This document shows, one piece after another, positions 23,061 to 35,925 of a stretch of 64,000 nucleotides of DNA. Source of the DNA: Burhinus oedicnemus (Eukaryota > Chordata > Aves > Charadriiformes > Burhinidae); contig VFFE01007128.1 of the NCBI GenBank assembly GCA_008921705.1, positions 1,550,035 through 1,614,034 of the forward strand. Reading direction: 5' to 3'. The translations under genes were made by a program, and so were the position numbers. Each line of letters begins with the position of its first letter. Positions within the stretch are counted from its first letter, which is position 1. The notes beneath the pieces were generated by a model that saw only the letters and a list, made by a program, of their open reading frames with translations, searched no databases and was not told the DNA's origin.

Positions 23061-26000
23061 CTTAAAAAAAAAAAAATTATTCTTACTGTATGAGAAAATA
23101 TGCTAATACATATTAACGCTCTACTGCTAGACAAATAAAACTGAATTGAAAGAAACTGTCAACTAAGAACACCATTGCTCACATTTCATGCACACCTATC
23201 TAAATTTAATGCATGTAAATACAGATTAGAATATAGTTTGGAAACAAACACTCATTATATTGATTAACAAAAGGATGGCAGGCCGGTGAAACAGATCTAC
23301 CTCCAGAGCTCTAATCCGCTATCATATTTTAGGTCTCTAGTAATCAGATGCTTTTGCCTGTTATCTTTTTGATAAGTTAAAAATATATTTCCTTAAGTTT
23401 TTTAATGACAAGCAATATTAAAATCAAATTCAGTGGAGGCAAATGTTTAAGTGAATTTCTAAAAGTTATTCCAGAGCTAAAAAGCACACAGATCATAAAC
23501 TGCATTACACTGGTAACAGATGGACAATCCCTTTGGCTGCATTTTGTATGAAGTTTGCAAGAACAGACATACACAGCTTGACAGCATTTCATTGTATATT
23601 TGTAACACAAGTATTGAATGATCTGATCACTCTGTAAGGTGATATATCAGGTACAGACGAACAAAACTTGAATATGGGAACATTTGACAAGGAAGATGAA
23701 AATTCATGAATCTCTGGCTAGCACCTGTAATTGCATAGAATTAAAAAAATGCCTGGAAGCTATTAAAGCACACTGGAGCATAACAACATCCCTATCACCC
23801 ATATTTCTACAGATATACCTGGAAAATAAAACAAAGGACAGCAGGAAGATAAAATGAGGCACATACACAGCCCATGACATACACAATTAAGTCAGAGTTC
23901 GTGTCAAAATACGTATAGCCTGCACCTGTGCTTCACTTGTGCTCAAACTGCATTGTTCCATCACAGTGATTAGACTCCTAAGGTACAGCCCTTCCATGCA
24001 TGGCATCAGTTAGCTGTTTTGTTCTGGGAGCTTGTGGCAGAATAAATGTGCAGTGACATAAAAAGTGCGGGTTTGGTATAGGGTATATACTGTATGCAGA
24101 ATATATACATTAAAAAACCCAAAGATCTTTCCATAAATTGTCAAACTTAAATTTGACTTCACTATCCTTAATGCAAGCAGACTTCTAAGGGTCTAAGACT
24201 GTTTGTAGTATCAGTATGGAAAGTTACAGACACAGAATCATTGCAGGATTACACCTTTTTTTTAGAAATTTAGGTAAAAATCGATGCTTTTTTAAATCTA
24301 AATATCCTCAGTTTTAAAAAGAATGACAGTAAATAGATGCAGGAAGTCTATGACATAGAATGTTTTTTCTAGTATTTTCCACTTTAAATTCTAGAATCCA
24401 TTTACAGCCTAAACCTCAAAGGAACTTCAAAGACAGTCTAGCTTTAGCGAAGCAGAAAAAAATTAGTACAAAATATTTATAATGAACAGTAATAAACCAA
24501 AGTTTCATGAAACACTCTGAACTGCAGGTGAATTCTCTTTCCAGAAGAGCTGCTAAACATTACTTACATTCTGCATATGAAAGTTAGTCAATCATGACTA
24601 ATTCTACAAATTCCATAGAAAAATCATATGGAAGACTTCCATTCTTTGTTCTTCATTTTTAGATTTCACTTTTTAAAATGCTTCATCCTTTGAACAATTA
24701 GTTGTCTATCCTAGAAACAATGATCCCTAAACCATATCTTTAAAACAGACATCATCGTCTTGAGTTTAGCATCTACAAGTTAGCTGAATATTCTAAAAGA
24801 TCAAATAAAAAAAATGTATTGGGTATAGTTCCAAATGTCTAATGGTCTGTTTTGGCTAGTGAAGATCATTGTAATCTGCTGACCTCTTCAAAGCAAGCCA
24901 ATTTATTCTGGCCTTAATAAACACTCCATTTTTACCCATCTGTTCAAAGATGCAGCCAGAATTATTTCGTCTAACAATTGAATGCGATTGTCACTGGCAG
25001 TCATGCAATTATATGTGAATGCTTAGAAGAATGTGGTATTTAGAATATGTCTTTGGGTTCACATTTGCTTGTCTGAAGCAGATTGTTACATATTCTTCAG
25101 GACAGTTCCCTAAAGGAATATTAAATCAGCCTTCTTTGTACTTTAGTCTTGTTACTATTTTAGTATCAAAAGCCCTTAGGCAAACCACTGAAAAAAATCA
25201 TTATTCTCACTAGAATGCCACATATTTTCCTGTAATTTCTAATTATCACACCTAATTTCCAAAGACTAGAAAAATAAAAACATGTCTATTTATTTTCATT
25301 CTGTATAAATTGCATACAACTTTCTGAGATCTCTAGGTTTTAAGGCTAGAGGAAGCTTTTCTGATCATCTAAACATGACTCCCTGCTTAACTCAGGTCAT
25401 AGCACTTCAATTAATTTCCTCTCCAATTCCCGTAACAGCAATGAAACTAGAGTGAGTTTTAAGTTCTATTTTTAACTTCTAGGTAGGAGAATAATTTCAG
25501 AAGCATGCTTACAGCTCCCTTCATCTGAGGTCTGGAGAAAAACATTACAGCTCTTTATAGCAAAAGGTAATTTTGTTCAGTTTAACCTTGCTGGTTTTCT
25601 AAAGCTAGTTAAAACACAACGACATCAGAGCATTTTAAGTTGAAGAATTCAGGATTGAACTATTTACAGTAATATTATGGAAAAAATTTTAAAACCTAGT
25701 AAATCGTAATATGACGTGAGTAGTCATTTAGATTGCAGAGGACGTATTGTCAAGCTTTGTGCACACATAGTTGGTAGTCTGAGAAATGCCTGCATGAATT
25801 CATTGGCAGCATGCATGGTAAAATACACTACTGTTCATTCCACCCTGGTAGCTTCACCTACTTATGCCTAGGAGCACAAAACATGTATGCTCCTGTTTCT
25901 CTAACATCAAGAAAGTTAAGAATGAAAAATAAAGAATAAAGTCAAAATAAAAGATGACAAATGTCATCATTGTGTCCAGGTGCTTTCAGCAAGATCGTAT

Positions 26001-27294
26001 CATGCCACTTAGATTACCACTACCCAAACATAAATTGATTGATTGTAGATTTTCTACACTACACAAACTGATTTGCTTCCTTTGCAAGCCCCATTTCTGA
26101 ACAATACCTTCTTTCTATGCACAGCAGACTGAGGTCAGCAAGCTGGTCCACGGTGGACTGCCAAAATAAGGAAGACTGAAACTAATAAGCTACCAACTCA
26201 GAACATTATCTTATTGCATAACATGCTAATGGAAGGCATAAGACTCAACTAGAAATTGTAACTAACTCTTGGTATGCACTCAATGCTATTACACACACAC
26301 TCCCCTGTTGCAACTGCCTCAAATGTATTTCTCTGTATTCCAATCTTAATATATACTCAGCTGTGGTTGAAAGAATAGATTATCATTTTACAGCAGAAAT
26401 ACAGTAATAATTCCCTACTTTAAAGTTCCAATTGACAAAAGTATAGGTGTTTGAGTTCAACCTAAAGGTTTCTTAGATAAGAGAGAACAACTGCCAAGGG
26501 GTTTGGGCACTCACAATGAAGCATCAGTCCTCAAGTTCTCAACTTATTTTTAGCCTGCTTTCCCTAGGAAATGAGACAGCAGTGAGATGTCTATCAGTTT
26601 CCATCTGTTCTCTTTTTCTCTCTCAACACTTTCCCACACCAAAAGCTTTTGGGGTCAGTAGCCAACTTCAACATCTTGCAAAGCAGTGGAGTTCTCAAAG
26701 ACACTAAGTGCCTACAGCTTCCCTGCACAGTATATAACCCTGGCTACTAACTGGTAGGAAAACGAAAAAGGGCCCCAGAAGAAGGTGATGTCATTTCTCC
26801 ACCCCATTCCCAGTGTACAGTACAGTCAGTTATTCATTATTTGGAAAACAGGAAAGTAGGATATATACAAATGGAAGAAAACCAGATATTATCAGTCCTT
26901 CAGGAGCAAATTAGTGGTATTGGGGTGCCTGCACCACATCTTCAGCTCATGTTATGCAGCAACATGATGAAGCTATAATACTTCCAGACCTGATTTCAGT
27001 TTCCAGAAACAATACGGCTGCTATCAGATTATATTGAACCATAGCTGATAAGCCTTAGTGGCCCAGGATAGAAGCTACATAAGTATGTCTGCTAGTTTGT
27101 TCACAGATAGCGGAAAGTTAAAGAATTAACCTAAAGCGTAAAAGATCCAAGAGGAATTTTCTCTTTGCCCACATCTCTCATCACAGGAGAAAATGTTATG
27201 CAGCAAGCTAAACAGGAGTGATCAATATGTTCAGTCTTTTCTTTTGTGGCCATTGAACTTTGCAGACATAAGAATAATTTAAAGAAAGGAAGCT

Positions 27295-27315
27295 GGGGGG
27301 GGGGGGGGGGGGGGG
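27295..27315. repeat. G21 homopolymer
   Basis: Twenty-one consecutive G on the plus strand, in an AT-rich intron. Its length may be a sequencing estimate. It can form G-quadruplex-type structures on the plus strand. Confidence 0.95.
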
Positions 27316-29365
27316 AACCAAACCAAAAAAAACTAAATTTTGAATACAGTACTCACCAGAAAAAGGACAAAGAGAGACTTGAATTCCAGTCTCTCCTAAA
27401 ATTGTGTCCAAATCTTATCCAAAGATTATTTCACGTCGATAGCACTCACACTGTACATATCTCATATGGTATAGCTAACATTCAAGACTATGAAGACCAC
27501 CACAGGGGTCTAATCACCACCACGCATAAGTGCCTTTTTTGATCTAAGCATAAAATAGTAAATTCAGTTTGACTATACAAACCAATTTACCTCTCTTATG
27601 GCACTGTATATCACAATCTCAAATAGTGGTTATTCATCTAGCAAATGTAAGAGAGCTCAATCCTTCCACTTATTCATGGAAGTCATGTTCAACTCATTTT
27701 AGAGACCTAAAAAATGAAGAAGCATAACAAGATGTTCTGATGATGCACCTGATTGTGAAAATTTACCTTTACATGTTGAAATAGTACCACCTTTTCTGAG
27801 ACTCTAATGGGCAGAGTCATTAAGCCTACCAATACACTCAGGGCCCTGACACTAATACTGTCCTACAGAATTTGAAAAAATGGGATAGGAATTCTTTCCT
27901 AGTTTGCCTTCGGATGATTATCATACATAAGCAGAAAACAAGAAGTGAGAAACAGGTAGTCAATGACATTTGCAATCTTTGATGCTGTACTTCCATGCCA
28001 TCAGTACCATAGGATACTTGTACAGAACATCTGAGATCATTCCCTGATGATACTGCCAGGCAACATAGCATCTGGGGATACAAAAATACAGCTGCAATAA
28101 TAAAACTGCTATTTTGCCCACAAATAGCACTATTTATAAGTCATATAACTCTCCCAAATTCTACACAGATCAGCATGCTTACTGTGCTTTGTCACAGAAG
28201 CCTTGCTCAGATACTGCTTTTGAAAGTATATATAGATTTTAGTGAGAATCAGTTCAAGAACTGTTTCAAATACTTTATTTTTCAAAAATTCACATGAAAT
28301 AGCAATTTAAAGAATTTCTTTTTGTTGCTGATAAGTGACAGTAAAACTTCTCATTGCATTTTTTTTTTTCTTCTCCAAATTGATATCATAGTCACATTCA
28401 GTTTAAAAATAGATATGCTTTCTTCCTTCACTACCAACACTGAAAACTCATCCTGGGCTCTGAAAAATCAAACATATACTTTCTTCTCAGATGTACACCA
28501 TTACAGTAATAAAGAATGTGCTGCTGGTCAAATTATATTCTCAGTAACATTACTGCAATACTATCTGAGGCAGATTGACAATGATAGCGTTACCCTGGTG
28601 TAACAGAAAGCAAAATTTGGGTGTCAGAAAATTCTTACTGAAACTTTGGGAAGAAATAGCATATGACTTGACTTTCAAGCTGGAGCTCAGTTTTGCAGGA
28701 CTGACAGTTAAAACATATTTATGAACTGAGCAAACCAGTCGGATTCACTTAGCATAGAAAAATCCCCAAACACATGTTCCTTTACATTCCCTCTGTAACA
28801 AACGGCAGTTTCTGATTTTCGCTCGTACTAAACAATTACCCAACTTAATATCTTGACTGGACCAAAATTCATTATGGGATTATGAAATAGCCAGCTAGCA
28901 AGAGTACACTTACACTTATGAAACCACTTGCATACTGCTTATTAAGGAGATGTGACAGTAGCTTAGATTGTGACCTTCTGTCATGTCTTCAAGGACTCTG
29001 CTTACTGTCCAAAACAAAGGTGAAAGCCCAGCGAAGGGTGACGACTAATCTTCTAATAGATTTCCTGTGTCACAATTTCCCCATTATGTGCTTATTTATC
29101 AGCATCTTCACAATGCTGCCAAGCTGGTAGTGAACTATTTTGAGCACAAATGTAGACCACCAGCATCTCTGATACCACACTTTACAAAAGCAGTTAAGTG
29201 TGGTGGAATACAAATGACATAGCTGGGACTGCGATAAGGGGAGCTGCGGTAGATTGGATGGCAAGGTTAGCTAGGATTTATCTATAGCGACTGGGTTCAA
29301 CTTAAAGATTTATGAGTGGCTACCCTACATTTAAATACAGTGTACAGTATGTTACACCACTAGCT

Positions 29366-29489
29366 GAAGATCTCAAAGCATTTTACAAGCGTTATTAAAA
29401 TGTGCCTCACATTTTCTTTTAAATTATGCATTAGTATCCTTATTTTACAGATGAGGTTAAGCAGTCTGTCCAAGATCTCACAGTGCAAA
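29366..29489 (-). repeat. MIR/CORE-SINE-like relic
   Basis: GATCTCAAAGCATTTTACAA near the start and TATTTTACAGATGAGGTTAA then CCAAGATCTCACAG towards the end follow the antisense of the MIR 3' half, where an AATGGGGATAAT-type core lies between GTGACCTTGG and TTTGTAAAGCGCTTTGAGAT. Strongly diverged, as expected for an ancient amniote SINE. Confidence 0.65.
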
Positions 29490-31144
29490 CAACCATGGGA
29501 TCAACTGAACATAAATATCTTGACTGTGAATGAGTTACAAAAGACATATTTGAAGGAAATCTTAACAGTAAATAAACAAAAAAAAGGTATTTCACCGAGC
29601 ATTACAAATTTGAGCAGATGAACCTCCAAAGACAGACTAGAAAAATAACTTCCCACTGTTACTTGCTAGAAGTAGCAGTGAATAAAAATTAATTTTGAAT
29701 AATTTACTGATTAATTAAAGACTACTCTAAAGAGTAAAAATTATTCTGAGGCTAGCTTAAAACATAATACAATGTATAAAAAGTAAATAGTCTAATGTTT
29801 ACATCTACTTAGATGTGAGACAAGCTACATGGAACTTGATAATGAAGGGCAGGGCAGGATATTGATTTTTATCATATTTATAAAGATACCCTTTCTTATC
29901 TAGCCTAACAGCATTCTTCAGAATGGTTTAGATTTCAGCTGAATACTTAACTTTTTGCCTTATAAGGCCACCTTTTACAAAAGTAATCGAAATTAACACT
30001 TCATTGAACATTTTACGCTGTTTGCACTTCTGCTGCTGCTACTGTTTATCAAAAGGCCATTTTCTGCAAGGTTAGCTCTTATGCCCAGAACCCCGGGGAA
30101 ATGTTCACAGTTGTGCACAATACTCAATCCTGCCTACAATAGGGCCCTTCCAGGCAAATTGCACACATAAAAATGGAAACCCTATTAACTGGAGCAGTTG
30201 TCACCAAATTCCCTCACCAGCAAGGCTGACTTGCACAAAAGTAACTAGTCTCACACACACACGTTAGTGCTCATCAGCTGAGCAGCAGAACTACATGAGC
30301 ACACCAACCGCGGCATGTGCAAGGCAACGTGACTTAATTTAGTCCAGAGTGAAAGAGGGTTAAATCAAATGACTGCGCATATGCCATGGGCTAGGAGCTC
30401 ACACAGATGCTCAGCTGACACATGGCAACTTGTTAAAGCTAGAGTAACTTGATTACGCGGCTTTCAGTGAATTCAATTCACACATCTCTTATTATGAAAT
30501 AAAATTGTCCGATTTCATTTTTGCTTAAGTAAAAACAATTTCAGCATGCAGCAAACTGCTTTCTTTCGATGGAAATACGTGCGTGTTTTAAATACATGTA
30601 AGAACACAAAACACACGATCCAAAAGACACAGTTACAGCTTGCCTCCTAATCTGAAATTCTATAGCCAGATAAAGAGCTAGAAAATCAGACTGATTTGTT
30701 TCAAAGTATCTCTCTAGATATTTATTTTTAATACAGTATTTTGTACACTAAGTTTCATTTTGCCTATTCAATATACCTGCAGTCATATTAGTGGTGACCA
30801 CTTGTTAATGTATGATGAGATGTTGCCAGGAGCTTCATTAAATAACCCAAAAAGCATCAAGACAGCAAATAACTGCTCAGGGCAGGGATATTAAAGAAAA
30901 TTCTTTGTTGCATTAGAAAGGTAGGACAGCATTTTGCATGGGAAAACATTATCTTTTCTGTACATATATACATATGGTTCACACACTTTTTAAAATGCAC
31001 CAGATCTCTTGTGCTTGAGGAGCCAAGCATTAATTTTCCTTTTTAAGCAAAACTGCAAAAGGTTTTGTGGAATTCAAGCAAGATGCCTTATAGGTGCTGG
31101 CATTTGAATAGCATCAGTATTCTTCATCTCACCATAAAGATGCT

Positions 31145-32677
31145 TGTCCTGGTTTGAGGTAAAACAGTAATTGTTCAGTAACTTTACTTTTTAGCTAGGC
31201 CTCTTCTAACTGCTGAAATTAACAGCCTGTTGTGCAGAAACTGTTCACTCTCAGAGTGATAAGACCCACGTTTATAGCTGATGCCAAGGAACAGGATGCA
31301 GAGAGGCTCTTGCTTATACTTATTGCTATAACAACCAAGGGCAGCCAACTTTGTTACTTGCCCCGTTGGAGGGTCGGAAGCAGAAAAGCGTAGAGGGGTC
31401 ACACCTGCGGGAGAAGCGGACAGGACAGGGGACCCAAAACTGACCAACAAGGGTATTCCATCCCATCTGCCTCATGCTCAGTATAAAAGCTGAGGGATCA
31501 AAGGGTCAGCCCTCTTTCTTCAGTGGCTGGTGTCCAAGGAGGACTCTGTCTGTTCATCTGCCTTTGATCCCGATCCTGAATCCAGATCTGGAATCCAGTT
31601 CCCATCCATCACTGAGTCCAGTCTGGGACTTCCCCACTGCGTGCTGGTGACGTGACTGTCATCCTGGGAGCTTGATACGGTTTTGTATATATTTCATTGT
31701 TTTATTTTTATTATTTTACTATTAATATTACATTAAAGTAGTTTACTTCCTTCTAGTCTAGTCCCTTCAGCATGACCTGGACAGGCTAGAGAGCTGGGCA
31801 GACAGAAACCTCATGAAGTTCAACAAGGGCAAGTATAAGGTACTGCACTTGGGGAGGAATAACCCCATGCACCAGTACAGGTGAGGGGCTGACCTGCTGC
31901 GAAGCAGCTCTGCAGAAAGGGACCTGGGAGTCCTGGTGGACAACAGGATGACCATGAGCCAGCAATGTGCCCTGGTGGCCAAGAAGGCCAATGGCATCCT
32001 GGGGTGCATCAAGAGGTGTGTGGCAAGCTGGTTGCGGGAGATTACCCTCCCCCTCTACTCTGCCCTGGTGAGGCTGCATTTGCAGTACTGTGTCCAGTTC
32101 TGGGCTCCCCGGTTCAAGAAGGACAGGGAACTGCTGGAGAGGATACAGCAAAGGGCTACAAAGATGATTAGGGAGTTGGAACATCTTTCTTATGAGGAAA
32201 GGCTGAGGGACTTGGGTCTTTTTAGTCTGGAGAAGAGAAGGCTCAGAGGGGATCTCATCAATGTTTATAAATACTAAAAGGGAGGGTGCCGGGAGGATGG
32301 CACCAGTCTTTTTGCAGTGGTGCCCAGTGACAGGACAAGAGGTAATAGGCACAAACTTGAACGTAGGAAGTTCCATCTAAACATGAGGAGAAGCTTCTTT
32401 CCTTTGAGGGTGGCAGAGCACTGGAAGAGGCTGCCCAGAGAGGTGGTGGAGTCTCTGACTCTGGAGACATTCCAAACCCGCCTGGATGCCTTCCTGTACA
32501 ACCTGCTGTAGGTGACCCTGCTCTGGCAGGGGGGTTGGACTAGATGATCTCCAGAGGTCCCTTCCAACCCCTGTGATTCTGTAAATTCTTAAGTCTCTCT
32601 TTTTCTCTCTCTCTCCTGCCTCCCTTCAAAGCGGAGCAAGACAGAGAGAGCATCTGTCGTTCCACCTGATTGGGCCA
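31145..32677 (+). mobile_element. Endogenous retrovirus LTR, interrupted by a CR1
   Basis: Starts TGTCCTGGTTTGAGG, the usual 5' terminus of several bird LTRs. It has a TATA box (TATAAAAG, 31482-31489) about 340 bp in, an AT-rich stretch and a polyadenylation-like ATTAAA at 31732-31737. A CR1 interrupts it at about 31762-32583, after which LTR-like pyrimidine-rich sequence (TCTCTCTTTTTCTCTC) resumes. A primer-binding-site-like stretch follows at 32681. The right end at CA 32676-32677 is inferred from that site; no clear target duplication was found, so the right boundary is uncertain. No retroviral genes are present. Confidence 0.7.
31762..32583 (+). mobile_element. CR1 LINE 3' end (5'-truncated), inside an LTR
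   Basis: The last part of CR1 ORF2 plus the 3' tail. Translation on the plus strand gives the family's C-terminal segments: [58 protein letters not shown] and [20 protein letters not shown]. An in-frame stop occurs at 32275 (YKY-stop) where the sister copy at 45.2-45.9 kb reads through. The 3' end has CCAGAGGTCCCTTCCAACCC followed by GATTCTGT, the typical CR1 terminus. The reverse transcriptase core is absent through 5' truncation. The element is dead. Confidence 0.93.
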
Positions 32678-32680
32678 ATC

Positions 32681-32698
32681 TGGCCCCCAGTGTGGGGC
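32681..32698 (+). other. Primer-binding-site-like sequence, lysine tRNA type
   Basis: TGGCCCCCAGTGTGGGGC matches the standard lysine-tRNA primer binding site at 15 of 18 positions and sits three bases after a CA dinucleotide, where an LTR would end. This suggests an LTR plus a scrap of leader rather than a clean solo LTR. After it only about 20 bases look element-like before ordinary intron resumes. Confidence 0.45.
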
Positions 32699-33117
32699 GA
32701 GTTTGTACAGCTACCAATTTTATCTAAGGAAATACTTTGGAAATACATTATAATTATAGTTTAAACCAGTTAGTTAAATTGTATTGATCTAAAAGGCCAG
32801 GCATCTTGCAGAAAACCAGATTACACACGTGGTCTACATTGGTTTTTCTCTGCTGTGGTGAAAATATGCATTATAATGTAAAGTTTTATTTTCTATTCAG
32901 ATAAAAACATTCATATTAGATGTTAAACCTTCTGCCTTATTATCTGTAAGGTCTTATCAGCAAAATAACAATTTTGCTTATAAATTTCTTCCTCTTATTT
33001 TATAAGCAGACAATAAACTAAAAAACCAATGTAGCAATATCTCATGAAAGCTGCTTTTTAAACTGCATCATGGAATTACTAAATAAAGCTCAAAGTCAAA
33101 AAGCAAGTAATTTCAAG

Positions 33118-33215
33118 CTATTTACAAGCATTTTTTAACAACTATAGATGTACGAACTTTTCTATCATATTACCTATGGGGAAATGGAGGCAAAATACGA
33201 ATGCCCAACTGGCTG
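33118..33215 (-). repeat. Possible MIR-like relic
   Basis: TATTTACAAGCATTTTTTAA followed about 50 bases later by ACCTATGGGGAAATGGAGGC and then ATGCCCAACTGG resembles antisense MIR in the right order. The match is weaker than for the relic at 29.4 kb. Confidence 0.4.
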
Positions 33216-35901
33216 TTTCACTATTTTTCTGAAACAGCTTTCACCATTGCAGCTTCAGCAGTAGGCACACCAAGGCAGAAAAGCAATTTTTCCAACATTT
33301 TATCATGGAAGCTGATGAGAAGCAGGTTCTGTCAACAGAGTTAATATCCTAATAACCATGATAAAGACCTGTAAACATAACTGCGTTTTTTTTATGTTGT
33401 TGGGAGAAAGGAAATAGGTTGTACGCACAGCATCAGCACTGCCGACTCCATGCTCTAAGTTATGCTCAAAACCTCAAAATAAACACTTCTTAAAACTGAA
33501 GTGATAATCATACAATATGCATAATAATCATACAATTTTACTGCCCAATAATCCATCCAACAACAACAACAAAAAGCTATGGAGGTTTTGATTATTAGCA
33601 GAATTGGATTGTTAAATATAATTTTCTAACTGTATACCAGTGTAGGTATAACCGTACTAGTTTACCAAGCAGACTGGAAACTGTGTGAAATTACAACCGA
33701 TTAAGTCTCACATCCACAGGTATATCTTTTGAGTCATGAAGCATAGATTCGTTGTCTTAGTGAACAGGTTTATTAATTTAGCATCGGAGCAAATTAACTG
33801 ACTCACAAAGAAACAGATGGTATAGAGTCACTGTAAAACTTCTAAAATGTAAGTGTTGAAAAAATAAAGATTTTAATGCTTTTATTATGTGTTGGTTTTG
33901 GTTTTTTCACTATTTCTATAGCAGGCTGTTTTTTCAGAATAAATGTTCCAGTTTTCAATCAGAGTGTGATTGCACATTTGGATAGAAAAGATGCACACAA
34001 CAAATCGTAAAAGACTTTTGAGAGAGTTGCCGTACAAGCTGAAAATGGCCTTCCAAGTCCTTCAGCAAGGCCTTTTTTATTTTTCTAAAGGAAAATGTTA
34101 ATGCATTATTTTCTCAAGACAGATATTATTTAATCAATTTAGTAAATCTTATGCACTTGCAGCAAACTTATATATAAAAAGATATACATGTTCCTGCACA
34201 TGTTCCCAAATCCAGTGTATTCTCCCTGAAAGACAGAAGTGCACAATGTTGGGTGGATTAGATTCCCCGCAAAACACAGAATGAGCAGCACTTTCAACTC
34301 ACTACAGAGATCCTAAGCTGTAACCTATCAACATTCATGAGAACTTCACTCTGAGAGACTCATGCAGAAACTAACCGTGCATCAGGGTACTCTTATCTCA
34401 TTTTTTCAGACATGTAAAATGCATTTCATCCAATTTCAATTTTTCAAGATATATTGTAATGAAGAATAGGTGTGTGACTGTAACAAGGTAAAGTTTTGCA
34501 GTTACTCAATTTCAAATATTCCAGTACCATTATTGATAGCACAAAGATATGAAGATCCTGAAATTCTGATGAGACATTTTATAAATATGATAAATGGTTT
34601 ATACAGGAATCACTCATTAACTTCAAAGAACATTGGGACAAACAGTGAGAAACTATAATTCTATTGAAGTAAAAGGCAGAATTTCCATGAATTAACATGT
34701 TTTAAATGTTGATCCCTTTATTGCCATCTCTTATTTTAAAATATGATTCATTCCCTCTTCCTTCATTTCCCAACTATCTCTTTGACAAATCTCAATATCC
34801 ACCCATAGCACTCCACAAACAGATATTGTTCTGTATAGATACTAAAACCTTTGCTATTCAGAAATGCACTCAATAAAATACTTTTACTTTTTTTCTTTTT
34901 CGTCCTGAATTTGGGCACAAAACACCCTTGGCATCAAATGAAGCATTTTTGTTGCAGACAGTTGGGCAGAGATAAACAGTTCACCTGACTTGTACTACAG
35001 ATCAATCACCTAGTGATTACCTTTGCCTAGTAGTAACTTGACATTAAAAGACACCAGCACTTTGGGATATGCCATGTGCTTCATCCTCCATCTTACCCAC
35101 CTAACCTACCGAGTGAATTGGTACTTTCAGGGCCTTTTCACTTCAAAATCTGAACCATATTGGCCTTTTTTCCCACTGGCTAAATAAGTATACTTCCTAA
35201 TAAAACATAATAAATTATTTTAGAAGACTGGCACGCGTGTAGCATCAGATCTTACAAACTCATTAAAATACTCTAAGCAAAACAATCATGGTAAGAATGT
35301 GTTACAGAAGGTACAAGCCAGTCTTCAAGTTAGTACCCTTTCCCATCTACTGGGGCTTATTTTAATGGGGTAAATGCTGTAATTTAACAACATAATCATG
35401 CTACATAATCACAGCATCATAACTCTTTTCCTGCACTGCAAAGGACTGCAGATGCAGCAGCCATTTTATAGATCCCATTAAGAAGAGACTGCTTGTTTTT
35501 GTTCGGTTATGTTATACTCTTCTTCCCTCAAAACCTTCATTCTCATACAGTGCAGGTACTGTCTCTGGGGTAAACAGCACTGTGATCAAGGTGTCTATTT
35601 TTAGATCTCAGAGACAGAATTCTTTCCAACCTCTAGACATTGTGCCCTGAATCACATGATCAGCAAATCAGTACATTACTGCCGACTTTTGAGTCTTTTC
35701 AATCTTGTCTAAACAATTTTAAACTTGTTTTGTGTTACCTCATGGTGATGCAAGTAATATTTCCCTAAATGTTTTATCTTTGACATAACCATCTTCTTCA
35801 GAAAGGTTTGGAAAAGGTAAAGTATCTTGCTGAGTAACAAACTTGGAGACAACACAGTGAAGTGACTCAAATAAGACGTAGATCAAAAGACACACACACG
35901 C

Positions 35902-35925
35902 AAAAAAAAAAAAAAAAAAAAAAAA
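35902..35925. repeat. A24 homopolymer next to CACACACACG
   Basis: About 24 consecutive A following a short CA run. No retroposed gene is recognised to its left, so it is taken as a simple repeat rather than a retroposon tail. Confidence 0.9.

Noticed and set aside
27208..27411. Proline-rich short protein across 27.3 kb
   Set aside because: The proline run is the C21 homopolymer read in frame; there is no other support.
31786..32376. A 196-codon minus-strand frame at 31.8-32.4 kb and a similar one at 44.9-45.5 kb
   Set aside because: Both are antisense shadows of plus-strand CR1 ORF2; their similarity to each other only reflects the shared repeat.
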